From Corynebacterium gerontici (lineage in GTDB: Bacteria; Actinomycetota; Actinomycetes; Mycobacteriales; Mycobacteriaceae): a DNA stretch of 64,000 nt. Shown here piece after piece: positions 39,227 through 47,620 of this stretch. The stretch is taken from contig NZ_CP033897.1 of assembly GCF_003813985.1 (NCBI RefSeq), forward strand, positions 434,001 to 498,000. The letters are read 5' to 3'. Within the stretch, counting starts at the first letter, position 1, and the number at the start of each line of letters is the position of its first letter. A model generated the notes under the pieces. That model made no database searches, was not told the DNA's origin, and saw only the letters and a program-made list of their open reading frames with translations. A program made the translations under genes and the position numbers.

Positions 39227-40084
39227 TTGCCCATTATGACCACCTGGTGCTCAGACCTACAGCACGAACCACTTCCCGGCACAGCGCGAACCGGCGAGAT
39301 GTTCGTGCTCATGGAACATCACGGGCCGTGGAGCCGCGACATCCTCGATGGCGGAACGCTGGCGCACACAGAATGTTTCCGAGGCGTGCCCGGCCTAACT
39401 CTTATCCGTAAACCCGGCCGCGAGGGGCGCAAGCCCAAACGAATCCGCAACGTGTACCTGGTCTTTGCCAACCTTGGCATCGTCGAACATCTCGAAGTAT
39501 CAGAGGCAACGGTGCCGAACTTGGATTTCTCCGGGCCCGGCCGCAATGCCGAACACGGGGCTCGCATCCTTGATGAACCCGTGCTACTGACCTGCACACA
39601 CGCCAAGCGCGATCAGTGTTGTGCGGTGAAAGGTCGCCCGCTCGTTGCCGCGCTTGAGCAGCGTTTCCCCGAAGCGCACATTTGGGAATGTTCCCATGCC
39701 AAAGGCCATCGCTTTGCTCCAGCCATGCTGCTTTATCCCTGGGGCTTCTCTTTCGGTCGCCTCAATGAGCAGGCTGCGGCTTCCATGTTTGAGCACGCAC
39801 GCGATGGGCTGTTCTTTTATCCCGGTAACCGCGGACGCACCACGCTAAACGCTCAGGAACAAGTGGCAGAACTCGCGGTGGTGGCAAAGCTGCAGAACGC
39901 CGGGGAGGAGGTGCCCATGGAGGCGCTGCGCACCGAAGGCACCACAGTAACGCACCGCGATGGGCGGTGCTGGGAAGTCGCGCTTGAACGCGTGCAAGTC
40001 GATGGCGTGATCTCTTCCTGCGGCGGTGCCCCGAAACAGGGCAAGGCTTGGGTGGCCAGGGGCGTTCAAAAGCTAGAAAAATAA
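39227..40084 (+). CDS. Sucrase/ferredoxin-like (thioredoxin-like [2Fe-2S]) protein
   Basis: A 285-residue protein of the family named sucrase/ferredoxin-like, with a thioredoxin-like ferredoxin domain. Likely cluster ligands are in LLTCTHAKRDQCC, with a His at WECSHAKGHRFAP. The C-terminal half contains the RGRTTL and SCGGAPKQ motifs. Its reaction is not known. The DtxR-like box suggests iron control. Start: TTG 39227 has GAGG at good spacing; ATG 39236 is the alternative. Confidence 0.82.
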   Translation: MPIMTTWCSDLQHEPLPGTARTGEMFVLMEHHGPWSRDILDGGTLAHTECFRGVPGLTLIRKPGREGRKPKRIRNVYLVFANLGIVEHLEVSEATVPNLDFSGPGRNAEHGARILDEPVLLTCTHAKRDQCCAVKGRPLVAALEQRFPEAHIWECSHAKGHRFAPAMLLYPWGFSFGRLNEQAAASMFEHARDGLFFYPGNRGRTTLNAQEQVAELAVVAKLQNAGEEVPMEALRTEGTTVTHRDGRCWEVALERVQVDGVISSCGGAPKQGKAWVARGVQKLEK

Positions 40085-40085
40085 A

Positions 40086-40109
40086 ACGCCCAAGGAAAAC
40101 CTTGGGCGT
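40086..40109. terminator. Bidirectional terminator
   Basis: Perfect ACGCCCAAGG / CCTTGGGCGT hairpin with loop AAAA, between the convergent sucrase/ferredoxin-like gene and metI. Confidence 0.88.
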
Positions 40110-40114
40110 AGATG

Positions 40115-40846
40115 CTAGCGGCGCATAATTTTCTTGGACAACCAGTTGCCAAAGAGCTGGGCCACTTGGACGATGATGATGATCGCAAAGGTGGCAACGT
40201 ACGTCACCTGCCAGTCATAGGCGCGATAACCATAGACGATTGCGAAGTCACCCAAACCGCCGCCGCCGATGTAACCGGCCATTGCGGACATATCCACGAT
40301 GGCGATAAAGATGAAGGTGTAACCCAGCACCAGTGGGCCGAGCGCCTCGGGAATGATGACCGTGGTGATGATCTGCCAAGGGTTCGCCCCCATGGAACGC
40401 GCGGCCTCGATCACACCGGGATCAATGGAGACCAGGTTCTGCTCCACGATGCGGGCCACACCGAAGGTGGCGGCGATGGACATGATGAACATCGCGGCCT
40501 CGCGGCCAATCGTTGTACCCACCACCGCGAGGGTCAAAGGACCGAACGCGGTAATCATGATGATGAAGGGGATGGGGCGAACGAAGTTCACCAGCAGGTT
40601 CAGGAAGGTGTACAGCGCCTTGTTCTGCAAAATGCCACCAGCGCGCGAGGTGTAGAGCAACACGCCCAGGCACAGGCCCAGCAGGCCACCCACGACCAAG
40701 GTGACCGACACCATGATGAGGGTATCCACGATGGCGGTGCCGAAGGTGGGGCCAAGGCGGTCCCAGTCGGCGGCGAGCACTGCGGTATTCGCGTGATCGC
40801 TGATCGCAGTGGTTGTAGCCCCGAGGGCTTGCAAAGAAAACGTCAT
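40115..40846 (-). CDS. metI: Methionine ABC transporter permease MetI
   Basis: A 243-residue permease with five to six transmembrane helices. The coupling motif EAARSMGANPWQIITTVIIPEALG contacts the ATPase, as in MetI. It forms MetNI(Q) with the ATPase and the substrate-binding proteins, for import of D/L-methionine. It overlaps metN by four bases and ends the operon at a bidirectional terminator. Confidence 0.95.
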   Translation of the reverse strand: MTFSLQALGATTTAISDHANTAVLAADWDRLGPTFGTAIVDTLIMVSVTLVVGGLLGLCLGVLLYTSRAGGILQNKALYTFLNLLVNFVRPIPFIIMITAFGPLTLAVVGTTIGREAAMFIMSIAATFGVARIVEQNLVSIDPGVIEAARSMGANPWQIITTVIIPEALGPLVLGYTFIFIAIVDMSAMAGYIGGGGLGDFAIVYGYRAYDWQVTYVATFAIIIIVQVAQLFGNWLSKKIMRR

Positions 40847-41856
40847 CGGGTGATCTCCTCAATGTTCGTGGTGGACTTGAGGCTCTGATAGAACTGCTCC
40901 ACCACCTTGTCGGGGCCGACCAGGCGGACGGTGACCTTGCCAAAGGAATGCTTTTGCAAGGTGGTGATGCCGCCGTGCACGATGTGGATCACCGCGCCGT
41001 TGTCCTTCGCGGAAGCGGCTGCGCTGAAGAAGCCGGATTCTTCCGAAAGGGTAATGGTGAACAGGCGGCCTTCGTGGAAGAGCAGATCCTCAGACTCAAA
41101 CTCGTCCGGGGTGTTGCGCAGCGAGGTTGCGACGAAGCGCTGGGCAACGCCGGTCTGGGGGTTCGAGAACACCTCGTAAACGGAGCCATATTCCACCACG
41201 CGGCCCTTTTCCATCACCGCAACCTTGTCGGCGATGGAACGCACCACGTCCATCTCGTGGGTAATCACCACGATGGTAATGCCCAGTTCGCGATTGACGC
41301 GGCGTAACAGGGCAAGCACTTCCTCGGTGGTTTCCGGGTCGAGGGCGGAGGTGGCTTCGTCGGCAAGCAGGAGCGCGGGGTCTGTGGCGAGCGCGCGGGC
41401 GATGCCGACGCGCTGCTTTTGGCCACCGGAAAGCTGCTCGGGATATGCCTTGCCACGATCGCCCAGGCCCACGAAGCTCAACAGCTCCTGCACGCGCTCC
41501 TTGCGCTCTGCGGCGGGCACGCCTGCGAGCTTGAGCGGATATTCCACATTGCCCGCCACCGTTTTAGAGGAAAGCAGGTTGAACTGCTGGAAAATCATGC
41601 CGATGTTGCGGCGAACCTTGCGCAGTTCTTTTTCTGACATCCCCACGATATTGGTGCCGTCCAGGCGAAGCGCGCCGGAGGTGGGGGTGTCGAGTCCGTT
41701 GATCATGCGCACCAGGGTGGACTTGCCAGCGCCCGAGTAGCCGATCACGCCGATGATCTCCCCAGGCTCAACGGTGAGGGTAACACCGTCGAGCGCGGTA
41801 ATGGAGCTGCCGAAGACTTTGCTGACGTCTTCGAACTCAACCTTGGTGCCTGACAT
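40843..41856 (-). CDS. metN: Methionine ABC transporter ATPase MetN
   Basis: A 337-residue ABC ATPase. Walker A is GYSGAGKST, the signature LSGGQKQR, Walker B LLLADEATSALDP, and the switch His is in VITHEMDV. The C-terminal NIL domain (about 260-337) is where methionine binds to inhibit transport in E. coli MetN, so feedback control is likely. It is coupled to metQ (TAATG) and metI. Confidence 0.95.
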   Translation of the reverse strand: MSGTKVEFEDVSKVFGSSITALDGVTLTVEPGEIIGVIGYSGAGKSTLVRMINGLDTPTSGALRLDGTNIVGMSEKELRKVRRNIGMIFQQFNLLSSKTVAGNVEYPLKLAGVPAAERKERVQELLSFVGLGDRGKAYPEQLSGGQKQRVGIARALATDPALLLADEATSALDPETTEEVLALLRRVNRELGITIVVITHEMDVVRSIADKVAVMEKGRVVEYGSVYEVFSNPQTGVAQRFVATSLRNTPDEFESEDLLFHEGRLFTITLSEESGFFSAAASAKDNGAVIHIVHGGITTLQKHSFGKVTVRLVGPDKVVEQFYQSLKSTTNIEEITR

Positions 41857-42719
41857 TACTTGTCTTGCTCCTCAAGGCGGGCGAGGATCTTGTTCAGGTC
41901 ATCAGCGGAGCGATCAACCTCAACAGAGGTGCCCTTGGAGTCTTCCTCCACGGCCTTTTGCACCTCGGGGGTGTGCCAGAGTTCCACGAGCTTCTTCAGG
42001 TTCTGGTTGTCCACGTTGTCTTCGGTGGTCACCAGCACGTTGATGAAAGGCTCGGTGGATGGGTCGGAAGGATCGTCCTGCAGCACGGCGGTCTTGGGGT
42101 CGATGCCTGCGCGGTCGAGGAAAGTGTTGTTGATAATCGCGGGCTTGCCCTCGAAGTAAGCGGTGGAGGTCTGTGCTGCATCCACAGGGGTGAGCTTCAC
42201 CTTGGATTTATCAGTGTCCACGTCAGCCGGGGTCGGCTTTGCTACATCGCCCTTCTTGAGCTTGACCAGATCCTTGCTCTTGAGCACGTTGATGGCGCGA
42301 GCCTGGTTGGTGGGGTCGTTGGGGATTGCGATTTCCTGGCCGTCAATACCGTCGATGGAGTCGTGATCCTTCCAGAACAACGCCAGCGGCACGACTTCGG
42401 TGGAGCCAACGGCGCGCAGGTTGGAGTTGGACTTCACGTTGTAGGTGGCCAAGAAGTCCAGGTGCTGGAAAAGGTTCGCGTCAATCTGGTGCTGGGTGAG
42501 CGCCTGGTTGGGGGTGTTGTAGTCGGAGAAGTTCTCGATCTTCAGATCGATGCCGTTTTCCTTCGCCTTATCCTCCCACACGCTCCAGGCCTTCTTGGCG
42601 GAGTCGGTGGTACCAACGGTGACGGTGTTGCCGTCGGCCTTGGTGTCGTCGTTGCCGCAGGCGACGAGACCTGTGGCGGCGAGTGCCGATGCGAGCACGG
42701 CTGCGAGTTGCTTTTTCAC
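41856..42719 (-). CDS. metQ: Methionine-binding lipoprotein MetQ (copy 1)
   Basis: A 287-residue NlpA/MetQ-type substrate-binding lipoprotein. The signal peptide has lipobox LVACG (Cys at about 21). Family segments WEDKAKENGI, NQALTQHQIDANLFQH and EVVPLALFWKDH are present. It is the closer of two MetQ genes to metNI and overlaps metN by one base. It shares much of its length with copy 2 upstream, consistent with tandem duplication. McbR-like sites precede it. Confidence 0.95.
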   Translation of the reverse strand: MKKQLAAVLASALAATGLVACGNDDTKADGNTVTVGTTDSAKKAWSVWEDKAKENGIDLKIENFSDYNTPNQALTQHQIDANLFQHLDFLATYNVKSNSNLRAVGSTEVVPLALFWKDHDSIDGIDGQEIAIPNDPTNQARAINVLKSKDLVKLKKGDVAKPTPADVDTDKSKVKLTPVDAAQTSTAYFEGKPAIINNTFLDRAGIDPKTAVLQDDPSDPSTEPFINVLVTTEDNVDNQNLKKLVELWHTPEVQKAVEEDSKGTSVEVDRSADDLNKILARLEEQDK

Positions 42720-42742
42720 GGATATTCCTCTGATCGTTTTTC

Positions 42743-42758
42743 TAGACAGAGCTTTCTA
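42743..42758 (-). promoter_or_regulatory. McbR-like operator of metQ copy 1
   Basis: TAGAC-AGAGCT-TTCTA, 9 of 10 matches to TAGAC-N6-GTCTA, about 25 bases before the start codon. A weaker site, TGTAC-AGCTCA-GTCTA, is at 42802-42817. Confidence 0.65.
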
Positions 42759-42822
42759 CTGCTCTCAGGTGGTTCCCAAATGTAGCAGTGGGAACGTCGC
42801 ATGTACAGCTCAGTCTATTTCA

Positions 42823-42834
42823 AGCTTTTCGACG
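42823..42834 (+). repeat. Dispersed 12-mer AGCTTTTCGACG
   Basis: It lies between the two metQ genes and is followed by TCCCC. Confidence 0.8.
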
Positions 42835-42861
42835 TCCCCTGCTGCGCGTTTGGCGGCGCCC

Positions 42862-43728
42862 TTAGTTCTTCTGCTTGGCGTCTTCTTCCAGCTTGTTCAG
42901 GATCTCCTTGAGGTCCTCCTGGCTGCGCTGAATCGGGTACGCGGTGCCCTTGGTGTCTTCCTTGCGAGCCTCTTGTACCTCGGGGGAGTGCCAGATTTCC
43001 ACGAGCTTCTTCAACTGCGGATCATCGGCGCGATCCTCGGTGGTGACCAACACATTGATGTAGGGCTCGGCGGCAGGTGATGCGGGATCGTCCTTGAAGA
43101 TTGCCGTCTTGGCATCGATGCCTGCGCGATCGAGGAAGTTGTTGTTAATGATTGCGGGCTTGCCGTCGCCATAGGCAGCCGGGGTCTGCGCGGCATCCAC
43201 GGCGGTGATCTTTACCTTCGACGCGCCCGTATCCACATCGGCAGGGGTGGGGCTCAGTAGATCGTCCTTCTTGAGCTTGACCAGGCCGGCTGCGGAGAGC
43301 ACGTTGAGTGCCCTCGCCTGGTTGGTGGGGTCGTTGGGGATGGCAACGTCTTGCCCCTCGATGCCGTCGAGGGAGTCGTGCCCCTTCCAGAACAGTGCCA
43401 GTGGCACGACCTCGCTGGAGCCAACCGGGGTGAGGTGTTCGCCCGTGTTCGCGTTGTATTCGGCTAGGAACTTCAGATGCTGGAATTGGTTGGCGTCAAT
43501 CTGGTGTTGGGAAAGGGCCTGGTTGGGGGTGGAGTAATCGGCAAAGTTCACCACTTCAAGGTTGATGCCGTTTTCTTTGGCCTTGTCCTCCCACACCTTC
43601 CAGGCCTTTTGCGAGGAATCGGTGGATCCTACCTTGATGGTGTCGGAGTCCTGCGCGTCGTTGGAGCAGGCGACGACGCCACCGCCGAGCAGGGTGGCTG
43701 CTAGGGCTGCGCTGAGGAATTTCTTCAT
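42862..43728 (-). CDS. metQ: Methionine-binding lipoprotein MetQ (copy 2)
   Basis: A 288-residue paralogue of the MetQ encoded next to metNI. The lipobox is VVACS. The segments WEDKAKENGI, NQALSQHQIDANQFQH and EVVPLALFWKGH parallel copy 1. It is separated from copy 1 by 142 bases that include promoter-like and McbR-like sequence, so it can be expressed separately. The two receptors may differ in ligand preference (for example, D- versus L-methionine or dipeptides); this is inference. Confidence 0.93.
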   Translation of the reverse strand: MKKFLSAALAATLLGGGVVACSNDAQDSDTIKVGSTDSSQKAWKVWEDKAKENGINLEVVNFADYSTPNQALSQHQIDANQFQHLKFLAEYNANTGEHLTPVGSSEVVPLALFWKGHDSLDGIEGQDVAIPNDPTNQARALNVLSAAGLVKLKKDDLLSPTPADVDTGASKVKITAVDAAQTPAAYGDGKPAIINNNFLDRAGIDAKTAIFKDDPASPAAEPYINVLVTTEDRADDPQLKKLVEIWHSPEVQEARKEDTKGTAYPIQRSQEDLKEILNKLEEDAKQKN

Positions 43729-43830
43729 GTTCTGTCCTTTTGTCGTTGCGGGTTTTGTCGGTGCAGTTTCTATGAACCAAGCGGTCTAGAATTGCTCTTG
43801 ATTGGATAAGGTAACAGCACTTTTTCAAAA

Positions 43831-43846
43831 TGTACAGCTTGGTCTA
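43831..43846 (-). promoter_or_regulatory. McbR-like site upstream of metQ copy 2
   Basis: TGTAC-AGCTTG-GTCTA (8 of 10) is nearly the same as the site at 42802-42817 before copy 1. A further partial site (TAGAC-CGCTTG-GTTCA on the minus strand) is at about 43779-43794. Confidence 0.45.
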
Positions 43847-43910
43847 TTTTGCCACCTTGTGCAGGCTTTTAGAACTTATGTTCGCGCGATGTGGGGACGC
43901 TGTTTTAGTA

Positions 43911-43926
43911 TCGAACGCATGAACGA
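43911..43926 (+). promoter_or_regulatory. LexA-like (SOS) box at the dnaE2 start
   Basis: TCGAAC-GCAT-GAACGA matches TCGAAC-N4-GTTCGA at 10 of 12 fixed positions. It overlaps the proposed ATG at 43919, which fits a leaderless or very short-leader promoter blocked by LexA. Confidence 0.6.
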
Positions 43927-46900
43927 CCAACCGACGCTAGGGATCTGCGGCAGCGGGCTGGACTGGGCAGACATCAACAGCGTGCTCAACGGCACCTTTG
44001 AAAAGGTGCTCGTGCCGGCATCGCACGCCAAGCGGTTGCGTGGGACGTCGAAAAGCGAAAATAGTCCGCGTGCCGGCGGGGCAGAACTGCATGCTAAGAG
44101 CTGCTTTGCCTTCCTTGAGGGGGCATCCTCGCCGGAAGAATACGTGGCCGCTGCCGAGCGTCTTGGCATGAGCGCGCTGTGTCTCATGGATCGCGACGGC
44201 TTTTATGGAGCGATGGAGTTTGCTCAAGCCGCTGAGGATTCTGGGCTGCATACGGTCTTTGGCGCTGAGCTGAGCATCGATGCGGAGCTGCCTCCACTGC
44301 CCGTGCTGTGCAAGAGCCCGGAGGGATACCGTCGTCTGAGCCTCACCATTGCCCAAGCGGCGATGCGCACCGGAGAAAAAGGGAAGGTGGATTACCCCTC
44401 CCTGCAGGTGCTAGCCCGCGAGGGGGCGGGGCAATGGTATGTGCTGCTTGGGGCTGCGTGGGAGGGGAGGGTGCAGGAGGTGGTGGATGCCTTCGGCGTG
44501 GATGTGTTGCTCATGTATGAATCGGCCATGCTTCCGGAGGACTGCGATCATTTTGAGCTGCTTGACTCTCTGGCCGCACGCTTTGGGCTCGGAGGGATCG
44601 TGACGGGTTCGCCCACCGCAGCAGAGATGCAGCATGCCCGCCTGGCCGGAGCGAAGGCGGGGTTGCGCGAGCGCGAGTCCCTGGGTGAATTCCGCCCCAA
44701 GATGCACCCGGCGGGCGGGGCGTGGCTTCGGCGCATGGAGGAAGTGGCGCGGCCCGTGCCTGGCGCGGCTGAGCTGCTTGCCCACACCGAGGCAGTGGCA
44801 GAGGAATGTGCCTTCACCTTGGACTTGGTAGCGCCCGCGCTGCCGCACTGGGAAGTGCCCGATGGTTATACGGAGATGAGTTGGCTGCGCCACCTGGTGG
44901 CTGAAGGGGTAGCGGAGCGCTTCGCGCCCCGCTATGAGGGGGATGCACAGGGCATGACGAAGGTGTGGGCGCAGATCGAACATGAATTGGCCGTAATTGA
45001 GCAGCTCGGATTCCCTGGCTACTTCCTCATCGTGCACGACATCGTGCAGTTTTGTCACCGCTCCAACATTTTGTGCCAGGGGCGCGGAAGTGCGGCGAAC
45101 TCGGTGGTGTGCTTTGCGCTTGGCATCACCAATGTGGATCCCATTGTCGCCAGACTGCTGTTCGAGCGCTTTCTTTCCCCAGAGCGTGACGGGCCGCCGG
45201 ACATCGACATTGATATTGAATCCACCCGCCGCGAAGAAGCGATCCAATACGTGTACGAGCGCTACGGCAGGGATAATGCAGCGCAGGTAGCCAACCTGAT
45301 TACCTATCGGCGTCGCGGGGCTGTTCGCGATGCCGCCCGCGCCCTGGGCTACCCCCAAGGTGCGGCAGATGGCTGGGCTAAAGGGCACCAGGAACCGCCG
45401 CAGCAGGTGGTGGCATTGGCCGAACAGTTCCTAGACCAGCCACGCCACCTCGGCATTCATTCCGGAGGCATGGTGATTTGCGATCGTCCCATCGCCAACG
45501 TGGTACCGGTGGAGTGGGCACGGATGGAAGGGCGCTCCGTGGTGCAGTGGGATAAAGAGAGCTGCGCTGCCGCCGGGCTGGTGAAGTTCGACATGCTTGG
45601 CCTGGGCATGCTCGAAGCGCTGCACCACATGATCGACCTGGTGGAGGAGCAGCACGGCAAACGCATCAATCTGTGGGAGCTGGATCTGGCGGAGCCGGAG
45701 ATTTATGCCATGCTTTCGCGCGGAGACGCCGTGGGTGTATTCCAGGTGGAATCGCGTGCGCAGATGGCAACGCTGCCCAGGCTGAAGCCGCGCGAATTCT
45801 TTGACCTAGTGGTGGAGGTAGCGCTCATTCGCCCGGGGCCGATTCAGGGTGGTTCGGTGCACCCATATATTCGCCGCCGCAATGGGCTCGAAGCGGTGGA
45901 ATATGACCACCCCATTCTGCGCAACGCGCTAGAAAAGACGCTCGGCATCCCACTGTTTCAGGAACAACTGATGCAAATGGCCGTGGACGCCGCAGGGTTT
46001 AGTGGCGCAGAGGCAGACGAGCTGCGCCGCGCCATGGGCTCCAAGCGCTCCCCAAAGAAAATGGCCGCCATGAAACAGCGCTTCTACGAAGGGCTGGCCC
46101 ACAATGACATCGACGGGGAAGTGGCACACAAGTTGTGGAACAAGATCGTCGCCTTCGCCGCCTACGGATTTCCCGAATCCCACTCGCAGTCGTTTGCCTC
46201 CTTGGTGTATTTTTCCGCCTGGTTCAAATACCACTACCCGGCTGAATTCTGCGTGGGGCTGCTGCGCGCCCAACCCATGGGTTTCTACTCACCACAATCC
46301 TTGCTTTCCGACGCCAAACGTCACGCAGTGACAACGCTGCCGCTGGATGTGAACTGCTCCCAAGTAGAAGCGAGCATTGAAAACGGCGCGATTAGGCTCG
46401 GGCTGAACCTGGTCAAAGGGCTAGGCGAGGACGCAGCCGCCGCCGTCGCTGCCCACGCGCCCTATCGCGACGTGGGTGATTTGGCGCGCCGGGCAGGCCT
46501 GGGACGCACCAAAATTGAGGCGCTCGCCAGGGCCGGGGCGCTGGAACGCTTTGGATCGCGCCGCCAAACACTGTGGCAGGCGGGCACCGTGGAAGACGCC
46601 AGCATGCTGCCCGGGCTTGCCGTGGAAGCGCCGGCCCTGCCGGGCATGACAGCCTTTGAGCTCATGGCCAGCGATATTGCCACTACCGGGGTGAGCGAAG
46701 TGCAGCCCATCGCCATGCTGCGCGAATGGTTGGATGCCCGCGGCGTGCTGCGCGCTTGTGACCTGCTGAAACCAGAAGACGGCACCCGTATCCACATCGC
46801 TGGGGTGATCACCCACCGCCAGCGCCCCAAAACCGCCCAAGGCGTGACCTTCCTAGGCATGGAAGACGAGACGGGACTGATGAACATTGTGGTCTCTGTT

Positions 46901-47059
46901 GGGCTATGGCACCGATCCATGCTGGCGCGCACCGCGAAGGCGGTGATGGTGCGCGGCATTGTGCAGAACCAAAACGGGGTGGCGAGCATTGTGGCAGACA
47001 AGTTTGAGCCCCTGCCGCTTGCCGAGGCATTGAGCCGCGGATCGAGGGATTTTCGATGA
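43919..47059 (+). CDS. dnaE2: Error-prone DNA polymerase III alpha subunit DnaE2
   Basis: The 1,046-residue C-family polymerase of the SOS mutasome, working with ImuA' and ImuB in translesion synthesis. It has an N-terminal PHP domain (SCFAFLEGASSPEEYVAAAERLG), polymerase motifs (GRGSAANS; PPDIDIDIE), the fingers region, and a C-terminal OB domain (TFLGMEDETGLMNIVV). The clamp-binding C-terminal part of DnaE1 is absent, as in DnaE2. The ATG at 43919 coincides with a LexA-like box. A copy of the dispersed word (44046-44057) encodes Ser-Lys-Ser in a non-conserved N-terminal stretch before the PHP domain. Confidence 0.95.
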   Translation: MNDQPTLGICGSGLDWADINSVLNGTFEKVLVPASHAKRLRGTSKSENSPRAGGAELHAKSCFAFLEGASSPEEYVAAAERLGMSALCLMDRDGFYGAMEFAQAAEDSGLHTVFGAELSIDAELPPLPVLCKSPEGYRRLSLTIAQAAMRTGEKGKVDYPSLQVLAREGAGQWYVLLGAAWEGRVQEVVDAFGVDVLLMYESAMLPEDCDHFELLDSLAARFGLGGIVTGSPTAAEMQHARLAGAKAGLRERESLGEFRPKMHPAGGAWLRRMEEVARPVPGAAELLAHTEAVAEECAFTLDLVAPALPHWEVPDGYTEMSWLRHLVAEGVAERFAPRYEGDAQGMTKVWAQIEHELAVIEQLGFPGYFLIVHDIVQFCHRSNILCQGRGSAANSVVCFALGITNVDPIVARLLFERFLSPERDGPPDIDIDIESTRREEAIQYVYERYGRDNAAQVANLITYRRRGAVRDAARALGYPQGAADGWAKGHQEPPQQVVALAEQFLDQPRHLGIHSGGMVICDRPIANVVPVEWARMEGRSVVQWDKESCAAAGLVKFDMLGLGMLEALHHMIDLVEEQHGKRINLWELDLAEPEIYAMLSRGDAVGVFQVESRAQMATLPRLKPREFFDLVVEVALIRPGPIQGGSVHPYIRRRNGLEAVEYDHPILRNALEKTLGIPLFQEQLMQMAVDAAGFSGAEADELRRAMGSKRSPKKMAAMKQRFYEGLAHNDIDGEVAHKLWNKIVAFAAYGFPESHSQSFASLVYFSAWFKYHYPAEFCVGLLRAQPMGFYSPQSLLSDAKRHAVTTLPLDVNCSQVEASIENGAIRLGLNLVKGLGEDAAAAVAAHAPYRDVGDLARRAGLGRTKIEALARAGALERFGSRRQTLWQAGTVEDASMLPGLAVEAPALPGMTAFELMASDIATTGVSEVQPIAMLREWLDARGVLRACDLLKPEDGTRIHIAGVITHRQRPKTAQGVTFLGMEDETGLMNIVVSVGLWHRSMLARTAKAVMVRGIVQNQNGVASIVADKFEPLPLAEALSRGSRDFR

Positions 47060-47141
47060 GGTGGTGGGATCGAAAATGGTGCGGAGTTCTCGAAGCAAAA
47101 GAGGTGCGTGAGGCAGCAGTTGAGGGTTCGTCAACGTGGAG

Positions 47142-47153
47142 CGTCGAAAAGCT
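47142..47153 (-). repeat. Dispersed 12-mer AGCTTTTCGACG
   Basis: It ends directly against a -10-like TAGGAT (47153-47158) of the following plus-strand gene, that is, in the promoter spacer. Confidence 0.8.
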
Positions 47154-47176
47154 AGGATGTGTCAATTTTGCTATGT

Positions 47177-47620
47177 ATGGACAGCATGGAATTGCAACCC
47201 GTATCGCGAAAACTCATCCTAGGCAGATACATTGCCTACGGCATCGTCTTGGTGGTGCTCGCCATTGCTATTGTCGCAGGTGCGCTGCTGTGGACGCCGT
47301 GGCTCTGGCTGGCCATGGTTGCGCTGGTGATTTACGCCGGGTGGCAGGCGTGGCTGATCCCCGTGCAAGTAGGTGCAACTGGTTGGCGCGAAGACGAGCG
47401 AGAGCTGGTCATTAGCAAGGGCAGGATGTGGCACACGCTGGTAGTGATTCCATATTCGCGCATTCAGTACGTGGACATTTCGCGTGGGCCAATCGCCACC
47501 AAGCTCGGCTACGCCGAGGTGCAAGTACACACCGCTGCCGTGGTGGATTCGACCATCCCTGGAGTACCACTGGAACAGGCCGAGCATCTGCGCGCACGAT
47601 TCTCTCAGAGGCTGAGCTAA
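47177..47620 (+). CDS. PH-domain membrane protein, YdbS-like
   Basis: A 147-residue protein with two transmembrane helices (about 18-55) and a bacterial PH domain (bPH2, about 65-147) containing RIQYVDISRGP and the AEVQVHTA strand. YdbS/YdbT pairs affect membrane homeostasis and peptide resistance in Bacillus. The start could be GTG 47159, ATG 47177 or ATG 47186; the promoter-like TAGGAT favours ATG 47177. It is coupled to the next gene (TAATG). Confidence 0.78.
   Translation: MDSMELQPVSRKLILGRYIAYGIVLVVLAIAIVAGALLWTPWLWLAMVALVIYAGWQAWLIPVQVGATGWREDERELVISKGRMWHTLVVIPYSRIQYVDISRGPIATKLGYAEVQVHTAAVVDSTIPGVPLEQAEHLRARFSQRLS

Noticed and set aside
40112..40888. Plus-strand frame opposite metI
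   Set aside because: Asp/His/Gly-rich shadow of the permease gene with no motifs.
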